Part shown: piece after piece, positions 24,839-33,433 of the stretch | Layout of the letters: every line of letters starts with the position of its first letter | Position numbering within the stretch: position 1 is the first letter of the stretch | Assembly (NCBI GenBank): GCA_000719025.1 | Contig: JODP01000013.1 | Coordinates: 1-64,000, forward strand | Origin: Kineosporia aurantiaca JCM 3230 | Lineage (GTDB): Bacteria; Actinomycetota; Actinomycetes; Actinomycetales; Kineosporiaceae | Direction: 5' to 3' | Length of the DNA: 64,000 nt | Made by a program: the position numbers and the translations under genes | The notes under the pieces: generated by a model | Seen by the model: only the letters and a program-made list of their open reading frames with translations | What the model was told of the DNA's origin: nothing | Databases searched by the model: none

Positions 24839-25483
24839 ATGAGCACCCAGCGGGCCCGCAGCACCGAGGCCAAGCAGCAGCGCGAGCAGGCGATCCGGGC
24901 CGCCGCCGCCCAGCTGGCCGAGGACCGCGGTATCCGGAAGGTGACCCTGACCGACATCGCCGAGGTGGTCGGCATGCACAAGTCGGCGCTCCTGCGGTAC
25001 TTCGAGACCCGTGAGCAGATCTTCCTGTTGCTCACCGCGGACGCCTGGCAGGAGTGGGGGCCGACGGCCCGCGCCGAACTGGCGCAGCTACCGGAAGCCA
25101 CGCCGGCGGCCGTCGCCCAGGTCTTCGCCCGGACTCTGACGGCCCGTCCGACGTTCTGCGACCTGCTCGCCCAGGCGCCGCTGAACCTGGAACGGAACGT
25201 CTCCCTGGACTCGGTGAAGGCCTTCAAGCTGATCACCCAGGAGCAGGTCCAGCTGTTCATCGAGCAGTTCCAGGTCCTGATGCCGAAGCTCGGCCCGGTC
25301 GGCACCGTCGACCTGATCGCCGCCGCCACCTCGATGGCCGGGGCGTTCTGGCAGATGGCCTCGCCCGGGCCGGAGCTGCAGAAGCTCTACCGCACCGACC
25401 CGGACCTGGTCCACGCGGTCGTCGACGTCGAGCCCCGGCTCACCCGCATCCTCACCGCCCAGCTGACCGGGCTGGTGAGCTGA
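24839..25483 (+). CDS. TetR-family repressor of the divergent SDR
   Basis: A 214-residue TetR regulator with HTH VTLTDIAEVVGMHKSALLRYF. ATG 24839 has TATGAT ending 6 nt upstream and no ribosome site, so it is probably translated from a leaderless mRNA. The ligand domain holds an EQVQLFIEQFQVLMP helix. A perfect palindrome separates it from the SDR, which is its probable target. Confidence 0.9.
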   Translation: MSTQRARSTEAKQQREQAIRAAAAQLAEDRGIRKVTLTDIAEVVGMHKSALLRYFETREQIFLLLTADAWQEWGPTARAELAQLPEATPAAVAQVFARTLTARPTFCDLLAQAPLNLERNVSLDSVKAFKLITQEQVQLFIEQFQVLMPKLGPVGTVDLIAAATSMAGAFWQMASPGPELQKLYRTDPDLVHAVVDVEPRLTRILTAQLTGLVS

Positions 25484-25484
25484 G

Positions 25485-26309
25485 TCAGCTCCGGTGCTGG
25501 AGTTCGAGCGAGCCGATCCCGGAGTCGAGCGCGAGTTCCAGCCGGTCCGGCGAGTTCCCGGGTGTGCTCAGCACCGTGCCGCCACCGAGCCCGCCGTGGT
25601 GCTCGCCGTCGAGCGTCGCTCCCCCAGCGCCACCGGAGAAGGTGGCCCGGGCCGGTACTCCCGCCGGAAGGGTGACGCGGACCGCGCTCGCCCCGCCCGC
25701 GATCCGGGCGTTCAGCACTCCGTCCGGCTTCGGCAGATCGGCGTTGATGGTGGCCTCACCCTGGGTGATGTCCAAGCTCTTCACCCGCGCCGTGCTCAGG
25801 TCGAGGGTCAGCAGGGATGAGCCCCCGTCGACCGCGATGTCCCAACGGACGTCCCTCGCCAACCGGACGGTGAGGTCGATCGCACCGTCGCCGCCAGCGT
25901 CCTTTGCTTCGGTCGCCACCGTCACCGAGCCCGAGGTGGGCTCCCGCAGAATCGGAACCACCCGCTGACCATCGGGGGTCTGAGCGTGCACGAGATCTCC
26001 GCCGAGATCGTCCGCAGTGATGGTCAACCGGTTCACCCCGCCGGTGATGTCCAGACGGGCCTCCGACCGACCGTCGCCGGCCAGGGTCGGCGTGTGGTCC
26101 ACCCCACGGTCGCCGTCTCCGTCATCGTCATGACCCCCGGCGTAGTGGACGATCAGCAGGACGGCCAGCACGACGAGGGCGACCGCGGCCACCACTCGCC
26201 CTCCGGGCCACCATCCCCGGTTGGCCGAGGGCTGCCGATCGGACGGGGTCGAAACGGGCGCATCAATGGACACGCCCCCATGATTCGGGCACTGACGATC
26301 ATCGTCCAT
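25485..26309 (-). CDS. Membrane-anchored protein with DUF4097-like beta-helix domain
   Basis: A 274-residue protein with a 35-residue cytoplasmic N-terminus, one membrane segment at about residues 36-57 (VVAAVALVVLAVLLIVHYAG), an Asp/Gly linker and an extracytoplasmic domain rich in short alternating beta-strands (LDITGGVNRLTITA, LDLSTARVKSLDITQGEATINADLP). This resembles DUF4097/LiaF-like or putative adhesin domains. There are no catalytic motifs. The stop is one base from the convergent TetR stop. A role in envelope stress or surface sensing is a guess. Confidence 0.7.
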   Translation of the reverse strand: MDDDRQCPNHGGVSIDAPVSTPSDRQPSANRGWWPGGRVVAAVALVVLAVLLIVHYAGGHDDDGDGDRGVDHTPTLAGDGRSEARLDITGGVNRLTITADDLGGDLVHAQTPDGQRVVPILREPTSGSVTVATEAKDAGGDGAIDLTVRLARDVRWDIAVDGGSSLLTLDLSTARVKSLDITQGEATINADLPKPDGVLNARIAGGASAVRVTLPAGVPARATFSGGAGGATLDGEHHGGLGGGTVLSTPGNSPDRLELALDSGIGSLELQHRS

Positions 26310-26374
26310 CGCAGATGTCCCGGCGGCGAAGCCCCCGGCTACCCTCGTGCCGTGCTTCAGCCTGGGAGAATCTC

Positions 26375-27631
26375 GTGAGTGCCCTGAACGCCGCGGCCGA
26401 GCCGGACAACCTCAGGGTCGAACGACACGCCAGCTGGGCCGAGCTGTTCTTCGACCTGGTGGCCGTGGCCGGGGTCGGGGCCCTGGCCCACGTGCTCGAG
26501 GCCGAGCTGGACGCCTCCTCGCTGGGCCTGTATGCGCTGCTGTTCCTGGCCTTCTGGCTGTGCTGGACCACGTTCATGCTCTACGGCAACGTGGCGGCCG
26601 GCCGGACCCGGGTGATCCGGCTGCTGGTGGGGATGTTCGGCCTGGGCGTGATGGCCGCATCGGTTCCGGGCGTCGCCCACACCGTGCTCGAAGAGGGGCA
26701 CAGCGACCGTCCGCTGACCGTCTTCACGATCGCCTACATCGCGACCCGGGTCTACGGCGCCCAGTCCTGGCGGCGGGGCGAGATCCTGATCGACTTCCCG
26801 GTGGTCCAGTACTCGATCGGCCTGGTGCCCTGGTTCGCCTCGATCTGGGTGGACGAGCCGTGGAAGCTGACCCTCTGGGCGGTCGGGGTGGGCCTGGACC
26901 TGCTGCTGATCGTGGTGCTCTCCGGGGACGACATGCTCCGGCGGATCCAGACCTACCTGACGAACCTGCCCGCCCCCAAAGCCCGCGGCCCACAAGACCA
27001 TCACGATCATCACGCCGGACCGGCCGAGGGTGGTCCCCCGGTCCGCGGCGTCTCGGTCGACCCGGCCCACCTCTCCGAACGGCTGGGCCTTTTCGTCATC
27101 ATCGTGCTCGGCGAGTCCGTCATGCAGGTTGTCGATGCCGCGGGCGAGGCGCCCTACGGCGCCGGCCTGCTGACCACCGGCCTGGCCGCCTTCCTCCTAC
27201 TGGCCGGCGTCTTCGGCCTCTCCGTGGTGTTCGGCTACGCCGGTCTGCCGCACCTGCGGGCCGGCCGGATCCCGGCCCGCGCCGCCCTCGGCCTGCACTG
27301 CCTGGTCACCGGGGTCATCGCCACCGTGGCGGTCTCCCTGGCCTCGGTCGTCCAGCACGGCCACGAACCACTTCCCGATGAGGGACGCTGGTTGCTGTGC
27401 GGAGCGGTCGCCGCCTACTTCGCGCTCGGGGTGGTCACCGGCGTCGCCAGCCGCAGCGCCGACCTCCCGGACTCGGTCGCCCGCCTGGTCACCGGGGTCG
27501 GGATCCCGCTCCTGCTGGGCGCCTTCGCCACCGGCGCCGGCGCCCGCGGCCTGGTGATCTACCTGGTCCTGGTGATCATGGCGCACCTGGCCTTCGAGGC
27601 CCGGCACCACCGCCAGGACGCGTCCGCGTAG
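26375..27631 (+). CDS. LtrA-like (low temperature requirement A) membrane protein
   Basis: A 418-residue polytopic protein with about 11 membrane segments. Family marks are the N-terminal WAELFFDLVAVAGVGALAH and LGLFVIIVLGESVMQVV. A His-rich loop (DHHDHH, near residue 212) is a possible metal-binding element. GTG 26375 follows GGGAGA. The LtrA family is widespread in actinobacteria, and its molecular function is unsettled despite the name. It ends one base from the convergent MazG-like gene. Confidence 0.88.
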   Translation: MSALNAAAEPDNLRVERHASWAELFFDLVAVAGVGALAHVLEAELDASSLGLYALLFLAFWLCWTTFMLYGNVAAGRTRVIRLLVGMFGLGVMAASVPGVAHTVLEEGHSDRPLTVFTIAYIATRVYGAQSWRRGEILIDFPVVQYSIGLVPWFASIWVDEPWKLTLWAVGVGLDLLLIVVLSGDDMLRRIQTYLTNLPAPKARGPQDHHDHHAGPAEGGPPVRGVSVDPAHLSERLGLFVIIVLGESVMQVVDAAGEAPYGAGLLTTGLAAFLLLAGVFGLSVVFGYAGLPHLRAGRIPARAALGLHCLVTGVIATVAVSLASVVQHGHEPLPDEGRWLLCGAVAAYFALGVVTGVASRSADLPDSVARLVTGVGIPLLLGAFATGAGARGLVIYLVLVIMAHLAFEARHHRQDASA

Positions 27632-27632
27632 T

Positions 27633-27947
27633 TCACAGATAAGTCAGCCACTTCCGGCGCACCTCGGCCTCGGCATCGATCCCGTGATGCCGGGCCAGCA
27701 GAAGGACATGCGCCAGCACGTCGGCCACCTCGTCCTCCAGGCTCCGGCGCAGTTCCTCCGGCGTCCGGCCCTTGGCCCGCCCCTGCCCGGTCACGGCCAG
27801 GAAGGCCTGGGTCAGCTCACCCAGCTCCTCATGCAGTTTCAGCAGGAACCAGGCCGGGTCCCGCTCGATCCCGAACTTCCCGGCGTACCCGCGGGAAACC
27901 TGCTCGACGGCCTCCGACAGCTCCCCGATGCCTTCTGAAGTGGTCAT
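27633..27947 (-). CDS. MazG-like nucleotide pyrophosphohydrolase
   Basis: A 104-residue all-alpha NTP-PPase. The metal-binding pattern is visible in KLHEELGELTQAFL (EExxE) and in EDEVADVLAHVLLLA (ExxD), typical of MazG/PRA-PH single-domain proteins. ATG 27947 is used. The likely role is hydrolysis of non-canonical or excess NTPs to NMP and PPi. Its start is 22 bp from the divergent NIPSNAP gene, so the two share a compact promoter. Confidence 0.85.
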   Translation of the reverse strand: MTTSEGIGELSEAVEQVSRGYAGKFGIERDPAWFLLKLHEELGELTQAFLAVTGQGRAKGRTPEELRRSLEDEVADVLAHVLLLARHHGIDAEAEVRRKWLTYL

Positions 27948-27969
27948 CGGCCCATGATGGACTGGTCCG

Positions 27970-28275
27970 ATGATCACCTGCGTGCTGCACTACACGATCG
28001 ACGCCACCCAAACCGCGGCCTTCGAGGAATTCGCCCAGGCCTGGATCGCCCTGGTCAACCGGCACGGGGGGACCCACCACGGGTACTTCCTGCCCGCCGA
28101 AGGGGCCAGCGACCAGGCGCTGGCCCTCTTCTCCTTCCCCTCCCTGGCCGAGTACGAGCGCTATCGGGCCCGGTTCGGCGTGGACCCGGACTTCATCGCG
28201 GCCGACCGGATCCGGGACGAGAGCGGTTGTGTCATCCGTTACGACCGCACATTCATGCGCCCGCTGCTGGAATGA
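27970..28275 (+). CDS. NIPSNAP-family protein
   Basis: A 101-residue dimeric alpha/beta barrel protein. It opens with a strand ITCVLHYTID and has FEEFAQAWIALVNRHGGTHHGYF and the C-terminal ALFSFPSLAEYERYRARF typical of NIPSNAP proteins. No cofactor site is visible. Reaction unknown. Confidence 0.85.
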   Translation: MITCVLHYTIDATQTAAFEEFAQAWIALVNRHGGTHHGYFLPAEGASDQALALFSFPSLAEYERYRARFGVDPDFIAADRIRDESGCVIRYDRTFMRPLLE

Positions 28276-28299
28276 CGCTCCCGTCCCGGCTTTCGCGGT

Positions 28300-29304
28300 T
28301 CAGCCCTCGTAGAGCTCGAAGTACAGGTTCTCGATCTCGGCGGCGTGGGTTCCGAGGTTGTCCGGGTTGACGATGTTGTGCGGCAGGTTGAGCTCCGCCG
28401 GGAACTCGTGGGTCGTCGCCTTGAGGTTGTTGGCCTCGGCGAGTTCGGTCGGCACCTCGAACGCCTTGTCCAGGTCGATGTTCGGGTCCTTCACCGAGGT
28501 GGCCACGGCGATGCTGCGCAGCTTGGGGTTCTTCGGGTCGTCCCGGAAGTTGCGGGTGATCCTCAGGTACTGGGCCAGGCCGCTCAGGGTGAAGTTGGTG
28601 CTGCCGACCTTGCGGTCCGGGAGCACGTGGTAGCCGTAAAGCACGGTCAGGGGGCGCAGCACGAACGATGGAGCCTGAGACGCGGCGGGCTGGTAGAAGG
28701 GCGAGAGCAGGAGGACGTGGCTCACCGCGTCCGGACGGTACTCGGCCAGCCAGGTGGCCAGGACCCCACCGCCGGAGAGCCCGATCACCCCGACCTCGTC
28801 GCCCAGTCCGGCAACGACGTTCATCGCGGTATCCGCGTAGTCGGCCAGCCCGTCGCTGCCGACCTTGCTGGACTCACCCACGTCCTTCAGTCCGTGATGG
28901 GACTCGCGAGGCGCATAGACGTTGTACCCGCGGTCGTAGAAGAGCTGGGCCAGCGCCACATAGTCCTTCGGGCAGCTGGTGTAGCCATGCAGCATCAGCA
29001 CGGCCTTAGCCGTCTTCTGCGGGTGCACCCGCAGAAGGCTGCGACACTCCGGCAGGACCTGGTTGTTCGCCGTGTCCTGCTGGACGGCGGCCTCGCCCGC
29101 CGCGGAAGCGTCCGCAAAAGAAAGCGTCTTCGGCTCAGCGTTGTGTAACCGGTCGCTACCTAACGGATAGACGTACAACGTTCCGACCAGGATGACCAGG
29201 ACGGCGACGAGTACCCCCACAACCAAACCGATCCGCCGCCAAACGCGCGTCCTGCGCGACGTCCCACCGGACGTCCTTACTGATGTTTCTTCGGCGCTCG
29301 ACAT
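28300..29304 (-). CDS. Membrane-anchored alpha/beta hydrolase
   Basis: A 334-residue protein with a cytoplasmic Arg-rich N-terminus, a membrane anchor at about residues 25-48 and an extracytoplasmic alpha/beta hydrolase domain. It shows the oxyanion loop LMLHGYTSCPKDY, the nucleophile elbow GLSGGG and a late NLPHNIVNPD with the candidate catalytic His. ATG 29304 follows GAGAGG. It could be a lipase or acyl-esterase acting on the envelope. A perfect 24-bp palindrome lies inside the gene at 29014-29037. Confidence 0.85.
   Translation of the reverse strand: MSSAEETSVRTSGGTSRRTRVWRRIGLVVGVLVAVLVILVGTLYVYPLGSDRLHNAEPKTLSFADASAAGEAAVQQDTANNQVLPECRSLLRVHPQKTAKAVLMLHGYTSCPKDYVALAQLFYDRGYNVYAPRESHHGLKDVGESSKVGSDGLADYADTAMNVVAGLGDEVGVIGLSGGGVLATWLAEYRPDAVSHVLLLSPFYQPAASQAPSFVLRPLTVLYGYHVLPDRKVGSTNFTLSGLAQYLRITRNFRDDPKNPKLRSIAVATSVKDPNIDLDKAFEVPTELAEANNLKATTHEFPAELNLPHNIVNPDNLGTHAAEIENLYFELYEG
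29014..29037. repeat. Perfect 24-bp palindrome inside hydrolase gene
   Basis: CTTCTGCGGGTG followed immediately by its exact reverse complement. It encodes LLRVHPQK on the minus strand, near residue 92 of the hydrolase. No spacer, so it can form a full cruciform or a dyad protein site. Confidence 0.9.
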
Positions 29305-29565
29305 GGTTCCTCTCCCACAGCCCACCCCTACTGGTCACGACATTGTGGGGGGTATGCGCCCATTTGTAGGCGGTATTTGTGGACAGACACTTGAGCCGGA
29401 AGGCGGGGCGCCAGATACCGGGTCACGATCGGGCTGTCGCCAGGCCCTGCGCATTGTTCACAGAATTGTTGACAATCTGCGGAGAGCGGACCTACCGTCG
29501 CCGAAGCGCCGGAAAACCGCAGCTCTGCCGTCCGGCGCCCCGCTCTGCTCGGTCGAGGAGGCCCG
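29305..29565. promoter_or_regulatory. Regulatory region upstream of the dicarboxylate operon
   Basis: A 261-bp gap. TTGACA (29469-29474) and TACCGT (29493-29498) form a promoter with an 18-nt spacer. ATTGTTGACAAT (29465-29476), arms ATTGT/ACAAT, overlaps the -35 and resembles a FadR/GntR-type operator; a related attgttcac lies at 29453-29461. GAGGAGG is placed 5-6 nt before ATG 29566. No GntR gene lies nearby. The left part has two ggtat(t/g) words and nothing else that I recognise. Confidence 0.65.
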
Positions 29566-30432
29566 ATGGACGTCGTGGACACCCATACGCACGTGATCTC
29601 CCCGGACGTCACGCGATATCCACTGGCCCCGCTCGGAGGCCGGCAGTCCGACTGGTCGAGGGACCACCCGGTGGACATCGACGGCCTGCTGGCCGGGATC
29701 GACGCCGCCGGGATCGCCAAGGCGGTGGTGGTGCAGGCATCCACGGTCTACGGGCACGACAACCGCTACGTGGTGCAGGCGGTGCGGGCCCACCCCGACC
29801 GGTTCGGCGGCGTGTACTCGATCGACGCGCTGGCCCCGGACGCCGTGCCCCGGATCCAGCACTGGCAGGACCAGGGCCTGCACGGCTTCCGGTTGTTCAC
29901 CACCGGCACCACGATGCCCGGCCAGGGCGACTGGCTGGGCCACCCGGACTCCTACCCGGCCTGGGCCTACGCCGAAGAACACGACATCCCGGTCTGCCTG
30001 CAGATGACCATCCAGGGCCTGCCCGCGTTGCGCCACCTGCTGGAGCGGTTCCCGAGGGTTCGGGTCCTGTTGGACCACTGTGCCCGACCGGATCTTTCGG
30101 ACGGACGCCCGTATCGAAAGGCGGCGGATCTGTTCGCCATGGCCGCGTTTCCCGGCGTCCACCTCAAGCTCACGCACCGCGCTCTGGCCGCCTCGGCCGA
30201 AGGCGCCTCGAAGCCGCAGGAGTTCCTCGCCGACCTGGTGGACGCGTACGGCGCCGACCGCATCGCCTGGGGCTCGAACTTCCCGGCCGCCTCCGGAACG
30301 CCCACCGAGATCCTCGCGGAGGCCAGGGAAACGCTGGCCGGTCTGCCGGACGAGGTACAGGCCCAGATCTTCGGTGGCACGGCCGTCTCCTTCTACTCGA
30401 ACCTGGCTGCCACCGGAGGATCTCGTGACTGA
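29566..30432 (+). CDS. Amidohydrolase, 2-pyrone-4,6-dicarboxylate hydrolase-like
   Basis: A 288-residue TIM-barrel amidohydrolase_2 enzyme. It begins with the metal-site signature DTHTHVIS and has VLLDHCARPD near residue 170 and GSNFPA near 243, as in LigI-type PDC lactonases and related COG3618 lactonases. In this operon the best fit is hydrolysis of 2-pyrone-4,6-dicarboxylate to 4-oxalomesaconate. GAGGAGG precedes ATG 29566, and it is the first gene after the promoter. Related lactonases act on sugar lactones, so the assignment rests on neighbours. Confidence 0.8.
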   Translation: MDVVDTHTHVISPDVTRYPLAPLGGRQSDWSRDHPVDIDGLLAGIDAAGIAKAVVVQASTVYGHDNRYVVQAVRAHPDRFGGVYSIDALAPDAVPRIQHWQDQGLHGFRLFTTGTTMPGQGDWLGHPDSYPAWAYAEEHDIPVCLQMTIQGLPALRHLLERFPRVRVLLDHCARPDLSDGRPYRKAADLFAMAAFPGVHLKLTHRALAASAEGASKPQEFLADLVDAYGADRIAWGSNFPAASGTPTEILAEARETLAGLPDEVQAQIFGGTAVSFYSNLAATGGSRD

Positions 30433-31318
30433 CTTGCTCGAGCCTCACCTGAAGACGGTCCTCGGCGACTACCCGCACACCCGGCCGCTGAGGGACGGAA
30501 AGGTCACCAGCGAGCACGTGCGCCTGGACTTCGTCCCGGTCTCACCGGTGCACAAGGCGTTCGCGCCGATGGTCCGCTACGAGGCCTACGAGCTCAGCGA
30601 ACTGGCCATTGTCACTGCGCTGCAGGCAATCGCGTTCGGTAGGCCGATCGTACTCCTGCCCGCCGTGGTGGCCTCGCGATTCCAGCGCGGCTGCCTGGTC
30701 GCTCTCGGAGCACGACCGGTCGCGCCGGAAGACCTGACCGGAAAGCGGGTCGGCGTGCGCTCGTACACCCAGACCACCGGTATGTGGGTGCGGGCCCACC
30801 TGGTCGAGGACTACGGTCTGACCACGCGCGACTTGCGCTGGATCACCCGCGACGGCGCGCATGTCGCCGAGTACACCGACCCGGACTTCGTCGACCACGG
30901 CATCGGCGACGCGGCGCTCACCGATCTCCTGCATGAGGGTCGCCTCGATGCCGCCATCTTCGGCAACGATCTGCCGGAGGGTGAGGAGTTCGTCCCGGTC
31001 GTGACCGACGCGCACGCCCGGGACCGGGCCTGGTGGCACAAGCACGGTTTCATGCCGATCAACCACATGGTCGTGGCCGGCCGGACCGCCGTCGCCGAGA
31101 AGCCCGGCGCGGTTCGCGCAGCCTACGAGCTGCTGCAGCGCGCGGATGCGGAAGTCGAACGGGCCGGGGACGAACCCTCTCCCACGGTGTTCGGTTTCGA
31201 ACGCCTGCGCCAACCGGTCGCCTTCACCATCGACATGTGCCTGGAACAGGGCCTGCTGCCCCGGCGGCTGAGCGTGGACGAGGTCTTCGGGCCGGCCGAG
31301 GCCCTTCTCAGCGACTGA
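30425..31318 (+). CDS. 4,5-dihydroxyphthalate decarboxylase-like (NMT1/SBP-fold) protein
   Basis: A 297-residue soluble protein without a signal peptide. It has the type-2 periplasmic-binding fold shared by Pht5-type 4,5-dihydroxyphthalate decarboxylases and NMT1 proteins: LLPAVVASRFQ, GKRVGVRSYTQTTGMWVRA, LDAAIFGND and HGFMPINHMVV. GTG 30425 overlaps the previous stop by 8 bp after GGAGGA. If a true decarboxylase, it would convert a dihydroxyphthalate to protocatechuate; it may instead act on a related dicarboxylate such as the keto-enol intermediate. The lack of a signal sequence argues against a transport role. Confidence 0.78.
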   Translation: MTDLLEPHLKTVLGDYPHTRPLRDGKVTSEHVRLDFVPVSPVHKAFAPMVRYEAYELSELAIVTALQAIAFGRPIVLLPAVVASRFQRGCLVALGARPVAPEDLTGKRVGVRSYTQTTGMWVRAHLVEDYGLTTRDLRWITRDGAHVAEYTDPDFVDHGIGDAALTDLLHEGRLDAAIFGNDLPEGEEFVPVVTDAHARDRAWWHKHGFMPINHMVVAGRTAVAEKPGAVRAAYELLQRADAEVERAGDEPSPTVFGFERLRQPVAFTIDMCLEQGLLPRRLSVDEVFGPAEALLSD

Positions 31319-31361
31319 ACAGATGTGACATCACGGGCATTCGATGGAGAGGCCACGGACG

Positions 31362-32678
31362 ATGAACGAGACCACCGAAGACATCCGGGAAGACACTCCC
31401 GCAGAAGCCCGTGCGGAGGACGAGCACCCGAGGCGCTTCTACCAGGACCTGACCTTCCAGGTGATCACCGGCCTGATCCTTGGCGTAGTGGTCGGCGCCC
31501 TGGCCCCGAAGGTCGGTCAGCACACCGCCTTTCTGGGCGACATCTTCATCCACCTGATCCAGATGGTCGTGGGCCTGATCATCTTCTGCACCGTCACCCA
31601 CGGCATCGCCAGCATCCGGGACCTGGGCAAGGTCGGGCGGATCGCGGTCCGGGCGCTGATCTACTTCGAGGTGATCACCACCATCGCCCTGCTGATCGGC
31701 CTGGTGGTGGTGAACCTGCTGAAACCCGGCTCGGGCATGCACATCGACCCCTCGACCCTGCACTCGACCACCACCGCGGCCAAGTCCGAGGGGTTCGACG
31801 ACTTCCTGGTCGGGCTGGTGCCGACCTCCGCGGTCGACGCCTTCGCCCAGGACAACATCCTCCAGGTACTGGTCTTCTCGGTGCTCTTCGCCTGCGGCCT
31901 GGCCTCGCTGGGTGACAAGGGTCAGCCGATGCTGGACCTGGTCAGCACGGTGCAGCAGGCGCTGTTCTGGGTGATCGGGAAGGTGATGCGGATCGCCCCG
32001 CTGGCCGCCTTCGGCACCATCGCCTTCACCGTGTCGGAATACGGCCTGCACAGCCTGCTCTCGCTCGGCCGGCTGATCATCGTGTTCTACCTGATCGTGG
32101 TGCTCTTCTTCCTGCTCGTGCTGTGGCCGGTCGCCCGGTACGCCGGGGTCAGCCTGCTCAAGGTGATGCGCTACTTCCGCTCCGAACTGCTGCTGGTGCT
32201 CGGCACGAGCTCCTCCGAGAGCGTGTTCCCGCAGCTCACCGCCAAGCTCAAGCGGCTCGGGGTGGACGAGTCGGTGGTCGGGCTGGTGCTGCCGACGGCC
32301 TACAGCTTCAACCACGACGGCACCTGCCTGTACTTCGCCGCGGTGAGCGTGTTCCTGGCCCAGGCGACCGGCACCGGCCTGGGCTGGAAGGCCCAGATCG
32401 GCCTGCTGTTCGTCCTGCTGCTCACCTCCAAGGGCGGCGCCGGGGTGTCCGGCTCGGCGATCGCGGTGCTCGCCCTGACCCTGACCGCCACCCACACCAT
32501 CCCGGTCAGCAGCATCGCCCTGGTGCTGGGCGTGCACAGCATCCTCTCGGCCGCCTTCGTCTTCACCAACATCACCGGCAACTGCATAGCCACGCTGGTG
32601 GTCGGCAAATGGGAGAACGCCGTGGACCGGGACCAGCTGCGGGCCGAACTGGACGCCGGCTCCGTGGTTGCCGCCTAG
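31362..32678 (+). CDS. DctA-type dicarboxylate:cation symporter
   Basis: A 438-residue member of the glutamate/C4-dicarboxylate symporter (DAACS) family. It has about eight membrane helices plus the two re-entrant loops: GTSSSES (HP1), SFNHDGTCLYF (unwound helix 7), LTSKGGAGVSGS (HP2) and NITGNCIAT (helix 8), as in DctA rather than glutamate carriers. ATG 31362 with GGAGAGG is preferred over ATG 31344. The acidic N-terminal extension of about 30 residues is unusual. In this operon it should import the dicarboxylate degraded by its neighbours. Confidence 0.92.
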   Translation: MNETTEDIREDTPAEARAEDEHPRRFYQDLTFQVITGLILGVVVGALAPKVGQHTAFLGDIFIHLIQMVVGLIIFCTVTHGIASIRDLGKVGRIAVRALIYFEVITTIALLIGLVVVNLLKPGSGMHIDPSTLHSTTTAAKSEGFDDFLVGLVPTSAVDAFAQDNILQVLVFSVLFACGLASLGDKGQPMLDLVSTVQQALFWVIGKVMRIAPLAAFGTIAFTVSEYGLHSLLSLGRLIIVFYLIVVLFFLLVLWPVARYAGVSLLKVMRYFRSELLLVLGTSSSESVFPQLTAKLKRLGVDESVVGLVLPTAYSFNHDGTCLYFAAVSVFLAQATGTGLGWKAQIGLLFVLLLTSKGGAGVSGSAIAVLALTLTATHTIPVSSIALVLGVHSILSAAFVFTNITGNCIATLVVGKWENAVDRDQLRAELDAGSVVAA

Positions 32679-32707
32679 ACAACCGTTTTCCGGATCGAGG
32701 AGTTGAG

Positions 32708-33433
32708 ATGACCGACACGCTGTTCGTGGTGACCGCCCATCCTGGGGACTTCGTCTGGCGGGCCGGCGGTGCACTGGCCCTGGCCCACAGCCGGGGACAG
32801 CGCACGGTGATCGCCTGCCTGTCCTTCGGCGAGCGCGGGGAGTCGGCCAGCGCCTGGCGGGCGGGTAAGTCGCTGGAGGAGATCAAGGACCTGCGCCGGT
32901 CCGAAGGCACCAAGGCCGCGGAACTGCTCGGTGCGGAGGTGCGCTTCTTCGACGCCGGGGACTATCCGCTGCGGGAGTCGGACGAGCTGCTGCAGTCCCT
33001 GGTCGATGCGTACCGCGAGCTGCAGCCCGGTGTCGTGCTCACCCACGCGCTGGCCGATCCGTACAACATGGACCACCCCAAGGCCGCCGAGATCGCCCTG
33101 CACGCCCGGGTTCTGGCGCAGGCGCCGGGCGTTCAGGGGCCGGGCGAGGTGATCGGCGCCCCGCCGGTGTTCAGCTTCGAGCCGCATCAGAGCGAGGTCT
33201 GCGGGTTCGTGCCGAACGTGCTGCTCGACATCACCGAGGTCTGGCCGGTCAAGGTCGCGGCCATGCAGGCCCTGGGCGCGCAGGGGCATCTGGTCGAGTA
33301 CTACACCGATCTCGGGAAGCGCCGCGGGGTGCAGGCCAAGCGCAACAGCGGCCCCAACCTGGGCCTGCCGGTCGACACCTACGCCGAGGCCTATCAGCGG
33401 GTGTATCCGCAGGTCACCCGGGAGCTGAGCTGA
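32708..33433 (+). CDS. PIG-L/LmbE-family hydrolase, probable 4-oxalomesaconate hydratase
   Basis: A 241-residue zinc-dependent PIG-L-fold protein. The metal motif AHPGDFVWRAGG departs from the usual AHPDD, keeping the His and second Asp; a later THALADPYNMDHPKA supplies the other ligand. PIG-L-type GalB of Pseudomonas hydrates 4-oxalomesaconate to 4-carboxy-4-hydroxy-2-oxoadipate, and a similar N-terminal AHxxDF/W signature is seen there. Position between a PDC hydrolase-like and an aldolase-like gene supports the same role. Start ATG 32708 follows GAGGAG. The stop overlaps the next start (TGATG). Confidence 0.78.
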   Translation: MTDTLFVVTAHPGDFVWRAGGALALAHSRGQRTVIACLSFGERGESASAWRAGKSLEEIKDLRRSEGTKAAELLGAEVRFFDAGDYPLRESDELLQSLVDAYRELQPGVVLTHALADPYNMDHPKAAEIALHARVLAQAPGVQGPGEVIGAPPVFSFEPHQSEVCGFVPNVLLDITEVWPVKVAAMQALGAQGHLVEYYTDLGKRRGVQAKRNSGPNLGLPVDTYAEAYQRVYPQVTRELS

